This document shows positions 7,656 through 16,644 of a stretch of DNA of 64,000 nt, piece after piece. The stretch is from positions 124,001 through 188,000 of the forward strand of contig NZ_CP075523.1 of NCBI RefSeq assembly GCF_018502385.1, given 5' to 3'. The translations under genes were made by a program, and so were the position numbers. The notes under the pieces are model-generated. The model worked only from the letters and a program-made list of their open reading frames with translations, had not been told where the DNA came from and searched no databases. The stretch comes from Synechococcus sp. LA31. GTDB lineage: Bacteria > Cyanobacteriota > Cyanobacteriia > PCC-6307 > Cyanobiaceae. How positions within the stretch are numbered: position 1 is the stretch's first letter; every line of letters starts with the position of its first letter.

Positions 7656-10600
7656 ATGGCTTCGGCTGGCTGGCGCTTTTGGATTGATCGTGGTGGCACG
7701 TTCACCGATGTGGTGGGGTGCACGCCGCAAGGTGTTCTGCAGGTGACCAAGGTGCTCTCGGAGCAGCCTGAGCAACAGGGTGATCCAGCGGTGAATGCTC
7801 TGCGGGCCATGCTTGGCCTGCCAGAGGCGGCAGCCCCGATCCCCGTTGGCTTGATCGAGGAGGTGCGGCTCGGCACCACGGTGGCGACTAATGCATTTCT
7901 TGAGCGCAAGGGAGCGCCGAGCCTGCTGCTGCTCAACAGCGGTTTGGCGGATCTGTTGGTGATCGGTGATCAGCACCGGCCCGATCTGTTTGCCCTGGCG
8001 ATTGAACGTCTGGAGCCTTTGGCGGAGCAGGTGCTGGAGGTGAAGGGGCGCCTCGCTGCGGATGGCGCTGAGCTCGAGCCGTTGCAGCTGGATGATCACT
8101 TGGCTGATCAGTTGCAAGCCGCCCGTTCAGCCGGGGTGCGCAGCGTGGCTGTGGCGTTGCTGCACAGCGTGACCAATCCTGCCCATGAGCTGGCCCTGGG
8201 CCGTTGGCTGGAGCGCTTTCGCTTTGAGCAGATTGCGCTCTCTCATCAGGTGAGCCCGCTGCCGCGGCTGGTGCCGCGGGCGCATACAAGTGTGCTTGAG
8301 GCCTACGTGGGGCCTGTGCTGCAGAGCTATCTGCAGCGGGTGCAACAGGCCCTCGGCCCCGCTGTGCCGCTGCAGGTGATGCGCTCCAGCGGTGTGCTGG
8401 CGGAGCCAGGAGCTCTGCACGCCAAAGACACCATCCTTTCGGGGCCTGCGGGCGGCCTGGTGGGGGCCGTGCGCACGGCTGCCATGGCTGGTTTTAGCCG
8501 CATCGTGGGCTTCGATATGGGCGGCACCTCCACCGATGTTTGCTATTGCGATGGGCCCTGGCCCCGACGCGATCAGGTGGAGCTGGCCGGATTGCCGATC
8601 CAGGCACCGATGCTCGACATCCACACGGTGGCCGCCGGTGGTGGCTCGCGGTTGCAGTTCGATGGTCTGCGGCTGACGGTGGGGCCTGACTCGGCTGGTG
8701 CCAACCCCGGCCCCGCCTGCTACCGCCGCGGCGGGCCTCTCACCATCACCGACGCCAATCTGCTGCTGGGTCGTCTCAGGCCTGCATTCTTCCCCGCGTT
8801 ATTTGGCGCCGGTGGGGATCAGCCCATTGATGCAGAGGTGGTGCAGCAGGGATTTGCGCAGCTGGCCGAGGCGATGGGCTGCAGCCCGGAGCAGGCAGCC
8901 GAGGGGGCGTTAACGGTGGCGCTGGAGCGAATGGCTGAGGCGATCCGCCGCGTTTCGATTGAGCGCGGCCATGATCTGCGCGAGGCGGTGCTCTGCAGCT
9001 TTGGTGGCGCCGGTGGGCAACATGCCTGCGCCCTGGCCGATCTGCTGGGGATGCGCCAGGTGCTGTTGCATCCACTGGCGGGAGTGCTCTCGGCTTATGG
9101 GATCGGCCTGGCCGAAGAAGGCCGCCTGCTGGAGCAGCCGGTGGGCATGCCCCTCAGCGCGGCGCTGCTGCCCCTGCTCGAGCAACGGGCCAGCAGCTTG
9201 CTGGCCCAGCACGGGGTGTTACCGCTTCCTGAGGGGATGGCGATGCAGCGCACCCTGCAGCTGCGCTTGGCCGGCAGCGACCACACCCTGCCGGTGCCCT
9301 GGCCTGAACACACCTCACTACAGGCGTTGCTTGATGGCTTTGCGCGGCTCTATCGCCAGAGTTTCGGCTATGTGTCTGCCCAGCTGCCGGTGGTGGATCG
9401 CATCAGCCTTGAGCTCCATCGGCCCCAGGATCCGGTGGCGCTGCAACCGCTGCCGGAGGCCTTTGGCGCTGCCCCGCAACCGATCAGCTTGTATGTGCAG
9501 GGCGAGTGGCGGCCGGCGCAGCTCGTTCAACGCCAGCACCTGCGTCTCGGCCAGCGGCTGGCGGGGCCTGCCCTGATTAGTGAAGCCACCGGCACCATCC
9601 TGGTGCCGCCCGGCTGGAGCGGCCAATGCCTCGAGGCTGGGGTGTTGCTCTTGGAGCAGCAGGCAGCACCTGCGCAGGTGCTGCCCGAAGCATCTGGCCT
9701 CGATCCGATCAGCCTGGAGTTGTTTAGCCATCGCTTCATGGCGATCGCCGAACAGATGGGCACCCGGCTGCAGCAAACCAGCGCCTCGGTGAATATCCGC
9801 GAGCGGCTTGATTTTTCCTGCGCCCTGTTTGATGCCTGCGGCCAGCTGGTGGCCAACGCGCCCCATATTCCCGTGCACCTGGGTTCGATGGGGGAAAGCG
9901 TGCTGGCGCTCCTCGCCGCGATAGCGCGTGGTGATCACCAGCCGCTCGCGCCCGGGGATGCAGTGGTGTCTAACAACCCGTTCAACGGCGGCACCCATCT
10001 GCCGGATCTCACCTTGATCACGCCGGTGTTCTGGGCGGACCAGATGGTGGCGTTTGTGGCCTGCCGGGGTCATCACGCTGATGTGGGCGGCATCACCCCG
10101 GGTTCGATGCCACCCCACAGCACCAGCATCGAGCAGGAGGGCCTGCTGTTCGACAACGTGCCGTTGCTGCACAACGGTGAATGGTTGGAGGCGATGTGGC
10201 GTGAACGGCTCACAACGGGAGCCTTTCCTGCGCGCAACCCCGACCTTGTGCTCGCCGATCTTCAGGCGCAGCTGGCTGCCAATCAGTTGGGGGTGGAGCG
10301 CTTGCAAGCCTTGATGGCAGCCCAAGGCACCGATCGGGTGCAGCGGGCAATGCTCCAGGTGCAAGCCCATGCCGCTGAGGCCGTGCGGAGGGTGATCGGC
10401 CGCCTGAACAGCGGCAGTGCGCGTGTGGAGCTTGATGCAGGCCTGCAGATCGCGGTGGCGGTGCAGGTGGATCAGGCCAAGCGCTGTGTGCGCATCGATT
10501 TCAGCGGCACCTCAGCCCAACAGGCCAGCAACCTCAATGCCCCGCTGGCCGTCACCAAGGCGGTGGTGCTCTATGTGTTTCGCACCCTGGTGCAGCAACC

Positions 10601-11243
10601 GATTCCGCTGAATGCCGGCTGCTTTGAACCCCTGGAGTTGGTGGTGCCACCGGGCTGTCTGCTCAATCCGGCTCCCCCGGCTGCGGTGGTGGCTGGCAAT
10701 GTGGAAACCTCACAGGCGGTTGCCAATGCGTTGTTTGCTGCTCTGGGGGTGATGGCCGCGGCCCAGGGAACGATGAACAACCTCAGCTTCGGCAATGGGC
10801 GCTGCCAGTACTACGAAACGATTTGCGGCGGCACTGGTGCCGGAGAGGGATTTGATGGCGCTTCGGCGGTGCAATCTCACATGACCAACTCCCGCCTTAC
10901 CGATCCAGAGATCCTCGAACAGCGCCTACCGGTGCGGCTCGAGCGTTTCGCCATCCGCCGCGGTAGTGGCGGAAGCGGCCGCTGGCGAGGTGGCCATGGT
11001 GCTGTGCGGGAGCTGCAGGCGCTCGAGCCGCTCACCCTTTCGCTCTTGAGTGGTAGCCGCCGCGTGCCCCCCTTTGGTTTGAATGGAGGTGGCGCAGGGG
11101 CGTGCGGCGAAAACTGGCTGTTGCGCCGGGATCAGCAGCCTGAGCGCCTCGCCGGATCCACTGCTGTGGAGCTGGCTGCGGGGGATCGGGTGCGGGTGCT
11201 CACCCCTGGTGGCGGTGGCTTCGGGGCAGCAGCTCCAAACTGA
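7656..11243 (+). CDS. oplAH: 5-oxoprolinase (ATP-hydrolysing), fused HyuA-HyuB type
   Basis: Cleaves 5-oxo-L-proline to glutamate with ATP hydrolysis, in the cytosol. The 1195-residue chain contains the hydantoinase/oxoprolinase A half, with the ASKHA-type phosphate motifs WIDRGGTFTDVVG (residues about 8-20) and GFDMGGTSTDVCYCDG (about 285-300). From about residue 690 comes the HyuB half (DPISLELFSHRFMAIAEQMG, then LDFSCALFD). The length matches full-length prokaryotic OplAH. It is followed 24 bases later by ggt, and the two form a pathway: GGT releases gamma-glutamyl units, and oxoproline derived from these is returned to glutamate. It is divergent from a LysR gene across a palindrome. Confidence 0.93.
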   Translation: MASAGWRFWIDRGGTFTDVVGCTPQGVLQVTKVLSEQPEQQGDPAVNALRAMLGLPEAAAPIPVGLIEEVRLGTTVATNAFLERKGAPSLLLLNSGLADLLVIGDQHRPDLFALAIERLEPLAEQVLEVKGRLAADGAELEPLQLDDHLADQLQAARSAGVRSVAVALLHSVTNPAHELALGRWLERFRFEQIALSHQVSPLPRLVPRAHTSVLEAYVGPVLQSYLQRVQQALGPAVPLQVMRSSGVLAEPGALHAKDTILSGPAGGLVGAVRTAAMAGFSRIVGFDMGGTSTDVCYCDGPWPRRDQVELAGLPIQAPMLDIHTVAAGGGSRLQFDGLRLTVGPDSAGANPGPACYRRGGPLTITDANLLLGRLRPAFFPALFGAGGDQPIDAEVVQQGFAQLAEAMGCSPEQAAEGALTVALERMAEAIRRVSIERGHDLREAVLCSFGGAGGQHACALADLLGMRQVLLHPLAGVLSAYGIGLAEEGRLLEQPVGMPLSAALLPLLEQRASSLLAQHGVLPLPEGMAMQRTLQLRLAGSDHTLPVPWPEHTSLQALLDGFARLYRQSFGYVSAQLPVVDRISLELHRPQDPVALQPLPEAFGAAPQPISLYVQGEWRPAQLVQRQHLRLGQRLAGPALISEATGTILVPPGWSGQCLEAGVLLLEQQAAPAQVLPEASGLDPISLELFSHRFMAIAEQMGTRLQQTSASVNIRERLDFSCALFDACGQLVANAPHIPVHLGSMGESVLALLAAIARGDHQPLAPGDAVVSNNPFNGGTHLPDLTLITPVFWADQMVAFVACRGHHADVGGITPGSMPPHSTSIEQEGLLFDNVPLLHNGEWLEAMWRERLTTGAFPARNPDLVLADLQAQLAANQLGVERLQALMAAQGTDRVQRAMLQVQAHAAEAVRRVIGRLNSGSARVELDAGLQIAVAVQVDQAKRCVRIDFSGTSAQQASNLNAPLAVTKAVVLYVFRTLVQQPIPLNAGCFEPLELVVPPGCLLNPAPPAAVVAGNVETSQAVANALFAALGVMAAAQGTMNNLSFGNGRCQYYETICGGTGAGEGFDGASAVQSHMTNSRLTDPEILEQRLPVRLERFAIRRGSGGSGRWRGGHGAVRELQALEPLTLSLLSGSRRVPPFGLNGGGAGACGENWLLRRDQQPERLAGSTAVELAAGDRVRVLTPGGGGFGAAAPN

Positions 11244-11267
11244 TCCCAGTCCGCGCTCCATCTCGCT

Positions 11268-13085
11268 GTGCTGCATCACCGGCTCTTCACGGTCTGCGCA
11301 GCAGCTCTGCTGGCCTCTCCTGCCCACGCCAATTTGCTTCAGGAGCGCTCCCAGCGCTTCCACCCGATCGAATCGGGCGGCGGCATGGTGGCGGCGCAAG
11401 AAGCCCAGGCCGCCGCCGTGGGTGCGGCGATCCTTAAGCGGGGCGGCAATGCCGTGGATGCTGCGGTGGCTACCTCGTTTGCCTTGGCGGTCACCTTGCC
11501 CCAGGCCGGCAACCTTGGCGGTGGTGGCTTTCTGGTGCTGTGGCTTCCGCGCACAGGCCCGATCAGCACGTGTCCGGCCGTGGCACGCTCCACCCCCTTG
11601 CCGGAAACGATCGCGCTCGGCCGCGGCGAGGCAGTGGCGCTCAACTTCCGCGAAACGGCGCCCCAGGCGGCCCGTGAGGATCTCTTCCTCAATCCCGATG
11701 GCAGCGTGAACCGCCAGCGTGCGCTGCGCAGCCTGCTGAGCACAGGCGTGCCGGGAACGGTGGCCGGTCTGACCCAGGTGCAAGCGCGCTATGGCTGTTT
11801 GCCGCTGCAGGTGGTGATGCAGCCTGCGGTCGACCTGGCCGAGCGCGGCTTTCCGGTGGGAGCTGAGCTCAGCGCCTCACTCCAGGCGGCTGCTCCTCTG
11901 CTCAAGGCTGATCCCGCCAGTGCTCGTCAATTTTTCAAGGCCGATGGGGAGGCCTACCAGCCGGGCGACATCCTGCGGCAACCGCAACTCGCAGCCAGTC
12001 TTCGCTGCATCGCCCAAGACGGAGCGTCCTGTTTCTATGCCGGCAAGCTGGCTGGTCAGCTTGCCTCGCTGATGCAGGGGGGTGGCGGATTGATCACGGC
12101 GGCCGACTTGGCGGCCTACCGAGCTCCCTGGGCTACACCTCTGCAGGGTCAGTTTCATGGCCACCGGGTGCTCACCATGCCGCCGCCAAGCGGCGGCGGC
12201 GCCACGTTGCTTCAGCTGCTCAAGGTGTTGGAGCCCCTGGATCTGGCCACCAGCGGAATAAACAGTGCTGCCACGATTCACCTGATGGCGGAGGCGATGA
12301 ACCTCGCCTATCGCGATCGCAATGTTCTGCTGGGCGATCCCGACCAGGTGGTGATGCCACTCAACCGGCTCCTCAGCGATCGCTATGCCACGGAGCAACG
12401 CCGACGCATTCGCCTTGATCGCCACCGCCCTGCGGCGGAGCTCGAGGCTGAGCCGAGGCCGTCTGGTGAAGGAACCAACACCACCCATCTTTCGGTGGTG
12501 GACCGTGATGGCGGACTGGTGGCCACCACCACCACACTCAACACCGCCTATGGCAACGGCATCACGGTGCCTGGGGCGGGCTTCCTGCTCAACAACGAGA
12601 TGGATGACTTCACAGCCAAGCCGGGTGTGCCGAATGCCTATGGCCTGCGCCAGGGGCGTCAGAACGCCATTGCCCCTGGTCGACGGCCTCTCAGTTCGAT
12701 GACCCCCACCCTGGTGTTCCGCCCGGATGGCGCACCCCTACTGGCCACGGGCAGCCCTGGCGGCAGCCGCATCATCACCACGGTGTTGCAGGTGTTGCTG
12801 AACCGCCTGATCCATCGTCTCAACCTGGCCTCAGCGGTGGCGATGCCTCGGATCCACAGCCAGCTCTGGCCGGATCAGATCAGCATCGAGCAGGGCATCA
12901 GCCCGGACACGCTGAGGTTGCTCTTGCAGAAGGGACATGCCGTCAAGCTGGTGCCAGCGATGGGTTCTGCTAATTCCGTCGAAGTGCGCTACGGGGTTGA
13001 ATCTCCTGTTGCGCTCCCGATGGGCAGCTACGGAGTAGCGGATCCGCGTCGCCTGGATGCGGCAGCGGTGCGCGAGCGGCCGTAG
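11268..13085 (+). CDS. ggt: Gamma-glutamyltransferase
   Basis: Hydrolyses or transfers the gamma-glutamyl group of glutathione and related peptides, normally in the periplasm. A signal peptide is visible (HHRLFTVCAAALLASPAHA, residues about 3-21). The precursor is autocleaved before the catalytic threonine: T405 in the N-TTH-LSVVD motif fits. Downstream are NTAYGNGITVPGAGFLLNNEMDDF and the RPLSSMTPT substrate loop, with TGSPGGSRI forming the glycine loop. It has 605 aa, normal for the family. The start is a GTG at 11268, since the frame offers no nearer ATG before the signal sequence. Its last 58 bases overlap the convergent P-type ATPase-like gene. Confidence 0.95.
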   Translation: MLHHRLFTVCAAALLASPAHANLLQERSQRFHPIESGGGMVAAQEAQAAAVGAAILKRGGNAVDAAVATSFALAVTLPQAGNLGGGGFLVLWLPRTGPISTCPAVARSTPLPETIALGRGEAVALNFRETAPQAAREDLFLNPDGSVNRQRALRSLLSTGVPGTVAGLTQVQARYGCLPLQVVMQPAVDLAERGFPVGAELSASLQAAAPLLKADPASARQFFKADGEAYQPGDILRQPQLAASLRCIAQDGASCFYAGKLAGQLASLMQGGGGLITAADLAAYRAPWATPLQGQFHGHRVLTMPPPSGGGATLLQLLKVLEPLDLATSGINSAATIHLMAEAMNLAYRDRNVLLGDPDQVVMPLNRLLSDRYATEQRRRIRLDRHRPAAELEAEPRPSGEGTNTTHLSVVDRDGGLVATTTTLNTAYGNGITVPGAGFLLNNEMDDFTAKPGVPNAYGLRQGRQNAIAPGRRPLSSMTPTLVFRPDGAPLLATGSPGGSRIITTVLQVLLNRLIHRLNLASAVAMPRIHSQLWPDQISIEQGISPDTLRLLLQKGHAVKLVPAMGSANSVEVRYGVESPVALPMGSYGVADPRRLDAAAVRERP

Positions 13086-15418
13086 GTCTTTGTGTTTGGC
13101 TTCGTCTTTCCGGCAAGTGCGCCCTTTGGCTGTTTGCTGGGTGGGGGTGGCTGCCTTTGTGGCAACCGGCAGGCCAACGGGCGGTCGGGATAGGAGATAT
13201 CGGTTTTGTGATTGTGTTCGGAGGTTTCGAACATGCTGTGTGTGTTCATCGCCGTGATGTTGCGCACGCCGGCGAGAACAACCGGCACGTTTGAGAACAC
13301 AACAGTGGCCAGCGGGTTGAACCAGTTCACAGCTGAGCCAATGGCTGTCACCAGGGAGGAACCCACGAGGAGGCCGAAATTGCTGTTGGTAACGCGCTGG
13401 AGCCGCCGGCTCAGACTGATCATCCGCGGTAGCCAGTGCACATCTGGCCCGATCACGACATCGCAGATGCAGGAGGAGAAGATGCTGTCGGCGTCAACCT
13501 CGATGCCGATGGAGACATCAGCCTGCGAAAGGGCGGGCATGTCGCTGAGAACATACCCCACATAGGCCACCCCCTCGTTTTTTTTCTGCAGTTCACGAAC
13601 AAGATTCATGCGTTCTTCGGCATGAAAGTTGCCATGTAGGTGGCTTTCGTGTTTGATACCTAGTGGTTTGATGAGCTCCATCATTTTTGCGTTGTTATCA
13701 ACGCCCACCACATGAACTTCCAGGCCCAGTTCCTCCAGCGTTTCGCAGACGCCGCTCCAGCCAGGGCCAGGTTCCGTGATCAGATCGGCGTAGCCGAGGA
13801 AGGTTTCACCTTCCCAGATCTGGAGGGGATTGAGATGTCGCTGATGAATGTCTGACCCAGCCTGCCGCAGTTCGCTCATGATCAGCACGCGTCCGTCAGC
13901 AAGCGTGATGCGCCAGCCTTCGGTGAGCAGGTCGTTGATTTCCACATCAACAACCTCCGTGGGCGCATTCACTTTGTGAAGCTGGTCTGACCAGATGGGA
14001 ACATCATCGTTTTCCAGTAGGAAATTCTGAATGCCCGCCAGGATTTTCAGGATGTCACCCTTCTTTGCGCCGCTGCTGAGGTTGATGTGTTCATGGGTTT
14101 TGATGCCGCCCATGCGATCCAGGCAGCTTCGGCTGATCACGATGTGCTTCACCTTTCCCAGTGCGATGAGAGCCTCCGGGTCGTTCAGGTGAATGCCATG
14201 TAGATGCAGTGTTGCCATGGCGGTGAGCCTGGCGGAAATGCTGCTGGTTTCCCAAGAGTAAACCGGTGTGAACTGCAGAAAACCAAGGGCGCGTTCGGTT
14301 GCGCCCAAGACTGCTGATGCGCCGCCCGCGGTAAGGAGGACCGGCGTCATCCAGTTGTAGTAAGTTTCGATGGATTTTTCGGCTTGTACCTCATCCAGAG
14401 AAGAGCGCTCGTGGCGGTGAGGGATGTGATAAGTGGAGCATTCTTTGAGTGATTTGACGACCTCCAAAAGGCCATGGCCTTTGACGACGAAACCACCAGC
14501 GTGAACCACGTCGCCTGTCTTGAGGTGCAATGGTTTCCAGTCACCATCGTAAAGCCTGTTAATCACAATGAAGTCGCCTTCAATGACCCGGCTTAATAGG
14601 AAGATGTGTGATTGCAGTGCTATGTGATAGCGGTCGCCTTTCTTGGCTTCTGATAGTTTGCAGGTGCTGCGACTGCTATTGATTAGATCAAGCTTGATGT
14701 GTTCCCCGAGGCGATCGATTAGCTCGTGGGATTCGGCGTGAAATTCTTCCTCTCCAGACACCACGCCTTTGATGGTTTGCGTTGCATCGCCGAACAGTTG
14801 ATCCAGTAGGGCTTCGCCGGGGAGCCCTTGGCTGATCAGAAGACCAGAAAAGGCCAGTTCGAGAATGCTGTGATTCGATGATTCCTTGTGTTGTAGGCGG
14901 TGTTTGATCTCTTTGAGCAGTGGAATCAGGCTCAGGATTGCCCCGGCCGTCATCACGGCTAGAGGCATCGGGAGCAGGATTTCGGCGATCAGTAATGCAC
15001 CGATGGCTGCGCCATGCCGGGCCGCAAGCCTGCCAGCTTCATTGGCTTGCCAGCGTGCTGCCCTGAGCTCGCCCAAGGGAGAGACCAGCTCGTTATCAAT
15101 GGTGGGCAGTTGAAGGGCCAGCGTTAGTAGGGCCTTAACGTCGCGCTGGCGGTGCCGGGGGAAGCGGAGAATGATGCTGCCAGTGAGGCCGTTGATCCTG
15201 AAGCCCTGCAGCCAGTGGCAGCACGTGAGGGTGACGTTGCAGTGGTGGCGCAGAACCGGGGAGTTGACCAGCTCAGCGCTGTTGACACGGAGCCGCTGCG
15301 GCAAGCTGCTCTGCATCACCCACAACGTTTCCCGCGTTCCGGCCTGCGTCGTGCCCTGAGCCGAGCCGGGATTCACGGCAGTTGTCATGGCCCGCGTGAT
15401 TCCCGAACGGTCGCTCAC
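13028..15418 (-). CDS. Degenerate P-type ATPase-like protein with N-terminal HMA-like domain
   Basis: A 796-residue protein laid out like a P1B-type metal ATPase but with eroded catalytic motifs. Residues about 30-100 resemble an HMA_2/CoBaHMA-like domain (VMQSSLPQRLRVNS...FRINGLTGSIILRF), without the CxxC metal site. Hydrophobic helices follow at about 135-165. The A domain ends in GDVVHAGGFVVKG. The phosphorylation loop DKTGTLT is LDRMGGIKT, which keeps Asp434 but loses the K, both T's and the L. The P-domain hinge GDGxND is GYVLSD (621-626), and the HP and CPC motifs are absent. The C-terminus is a basic, Pro/Gln-rich tail. Active transport is unlikely. It starts (GTG) one base after the exchanger stop codon, so the two are an operon. 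Its third codon positions are more AT-rich than those of its neighbours. Confidence 0.8.
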   Translation of the reverse strand: MSDRSGITRAMTTAVNPGSAQGTTQAGTRETLWVMQSSLPQRLRVNSAELVNSPVLRHHCNVTLTCCHWLQGFRINGLTGSIILRFPRHRQRDVKALLTLALQLPTIDNELVSPLGELRAARWQANEAGRLAARHGAAIGALLIAEILLPMPLAVMTAGAILSLIPLLKEIKHRLQHKESSNHSILELAFSGLLISQGLPGEALLDQLFGDATQTIKGVVSGEEEFHAESHELIDRLGEHIKLDLINSSRSTCKLSEAKKGDRYHIALQSHIFLLSRVIEGDFIVINRLYDGDWKPLHLKTGDVVHAGGFVVKGHGLLEVVKSLKECSTYHIPHRHERSSLDEVQAEKSIETYYNWMTPVLLTAGGASAVLGATERALGFLQFTPVYSWETSSISARLTAMATLHLHGIHLNDPEALIALGKVKHIVISRSCLDRMGGIKTHEHINLSSGAKKGDILKILAGIQNFLLENDDVPIWSDQLHKVNAPTEVVDVEINDLLTEGWRITLADGRVLIMSELRQAGSDIHQRHLNPLQIWEGETFLGYADLITEPGPGWSGVCETLEELGLEVHVVGVDNNAKMMELIKPLGIKHESHLHGNFHAEERMNLVRELQKKNEGVAYVGYVLSDMPALSQADVSIGIEVDADSIFSSCICDVVIGPDVHWLPRMISLSRRLQRVTNSNFGLLVGSSLVTAIGSAVNWFNPLATVVFSNVPVVLAGVRNITAMNTHSMFETSEHNHKTDISYPDRPLACRLPQRQPPPPSKQPKGALAGKTKPNTKTYGRSRTAAASRRRGSATP

Positions 15419-15419
15419 G

Positions 15420-16571
15420 TTAACCGCCCAGGAACAAGGTGCCAGCGCCGATCACCGCATACAGGGTGAGGAGAAGACTTCCCTCGTACCAGCTCAACTT
15501 GCGGTTTTCCGTGATCCAGTGCACGGCCAGCACGGTGGCTCCCAGGCAAAACAGCGATGTGGCTGGAACGGCGAGATGCAGATAGCGGCCCATCGGCACG
15601 CCACAGATCACCAGGAGGGGGAGCACGAACAGCAGGAGCTGCACACTCGACTCGACCGTGCTGGCCATTGCCAGATCCATGCGGTTGGTGGCGGCCGCTT
15701 TCACGGCAATCAAGGCCTCAGAGAAGCATCCGAAGAGAGGGAGTAAAAACAGGCCAACAAACAGAGGATTGAGATGGGCTCCATCCACCATCAGCTGAAG
15801 CGATTCCACCAGGTTCTCCGACACCCCCACCAGCACGATGCTCACCAAGAGAAGCATGCCCAGGATGACGCTGAGGGGTTTGTTCTCGCCCTCTGGAGGT
15901 AGCACGCGCTCTTCTTCTTGTCGCAGGTAGAGGCTCCTGCCTGTTCCCATCTGATAGACGAAAGACAAGAGGTAGAAGGCTAGAACCAGAATGGAGACGA
16001 TCAGCGAATAAGAGGCAAAAGAGTCAAAGATATTGCTTCCATCGCTGAGAGCGGCTGCTTTTTCGCCGAGGTTAAAATTGTTGGCTAGGTGAAAAATTGT
16101 AGGAACGGCAAGAAAAATGGTGCTGATCAGGAGTTGTTGGCTTTGCAGCCCAGTGCTGTAGGGGTGGATTTCGATGGTCGCTTTTTTGCGTGCGCCCACG
16201 CAGGTGCTGATGCCCAATACCAGCAGGCAGTTGGTGATCACGGCGCCAGCTACGGAGATCACCACCAGGTGATACAAACCACTCGCCAGTGCCGTGAACG
16301 ACACCACCAGTTCCACCAGGTTGCCCAAGGCCACGCTGATGAGGCCTCCGATGCGATCGCCGAGCTTGTCGGCGAGGGCCTCTACCATTTCTGCGATCAT
16401 TCGGGCCAGGGGCACCAAGCCAAGGCCGCAGATCACAAACCAGCCCGCCAGTTGGCTGATGGGTAAGCCTTCTTCAATATGTCCAAACAGCGCTGCGATC
16501 GTGAAGATCAGTAGGAGGCTCCAGCGGCTAGACAGCAGGTCGCGGCCGAGCCCTACCCATGCTCTGATCAT
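15420..16571 (-). CDS. CAX-type Ca2+(cation)/H+ antiporter
   Basis: Integral membrane exchanger of the CaCA superfamily, expelling Ca2+ or related divalent cations against protons. The 383-residue chain has about 11 hydrophobic segments and both alpha-repeat signatures. The first is GNLVELVVSFTAL at about residues 82-94, with the ion-binding Glu. The second is GCFSEALIAVKAA, followed by a helix containing STVESSVQLLLFVLP. An acidic loop (RQEEERVLPPEGENK) separates the halves. It is the first gene of a two-gene operon with the degenerate P-type ATPase-like protein. The pairing suggests a shared divalent cation, plausibly calcium, but the ion is not determined by sequence alone. Confidence 0.88.
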   Translation of the reverse strand: MIRAWVGLGRDLLSSRWSLLLIFTIAALFGHIEEGLPISQLAGWFVICGLGLVPLARMIAEMVEALADKLGDRIGGLISVALGNLVELVVSFTALASGLYHLVVISVAGAVITNCLLVLGISTCVGARKKATIEIHPYSTGLQSQQLLISTIFLAVPTIFHLANNFNLGEKAAALSDGSNIFDSFASYSLIVSILVLAFYLLSFVYQMGTGRSLYLRQEEERVLPPEGENKPLSVILGMLLLVSIVLVGVSENLVESLQLMVDGAHLNPLFVGLFLLPLFGCFSEALIAVKAAATNRMDLAMASTVESSVQLLLFVLPLLVICGVPMGRYLHLAVPATSLFCLGATVLAVHWITENRKLSWYEGSLLLTLYAVIGAGTLFLGG

Positions 16572-16644
16572 GTGTGCCTCTCGCTTTACAGCTCAGGTGA
16601 TGCACCCATGCTGCGCAAGATGGCAAGGAATGTCACCTGGTTGT

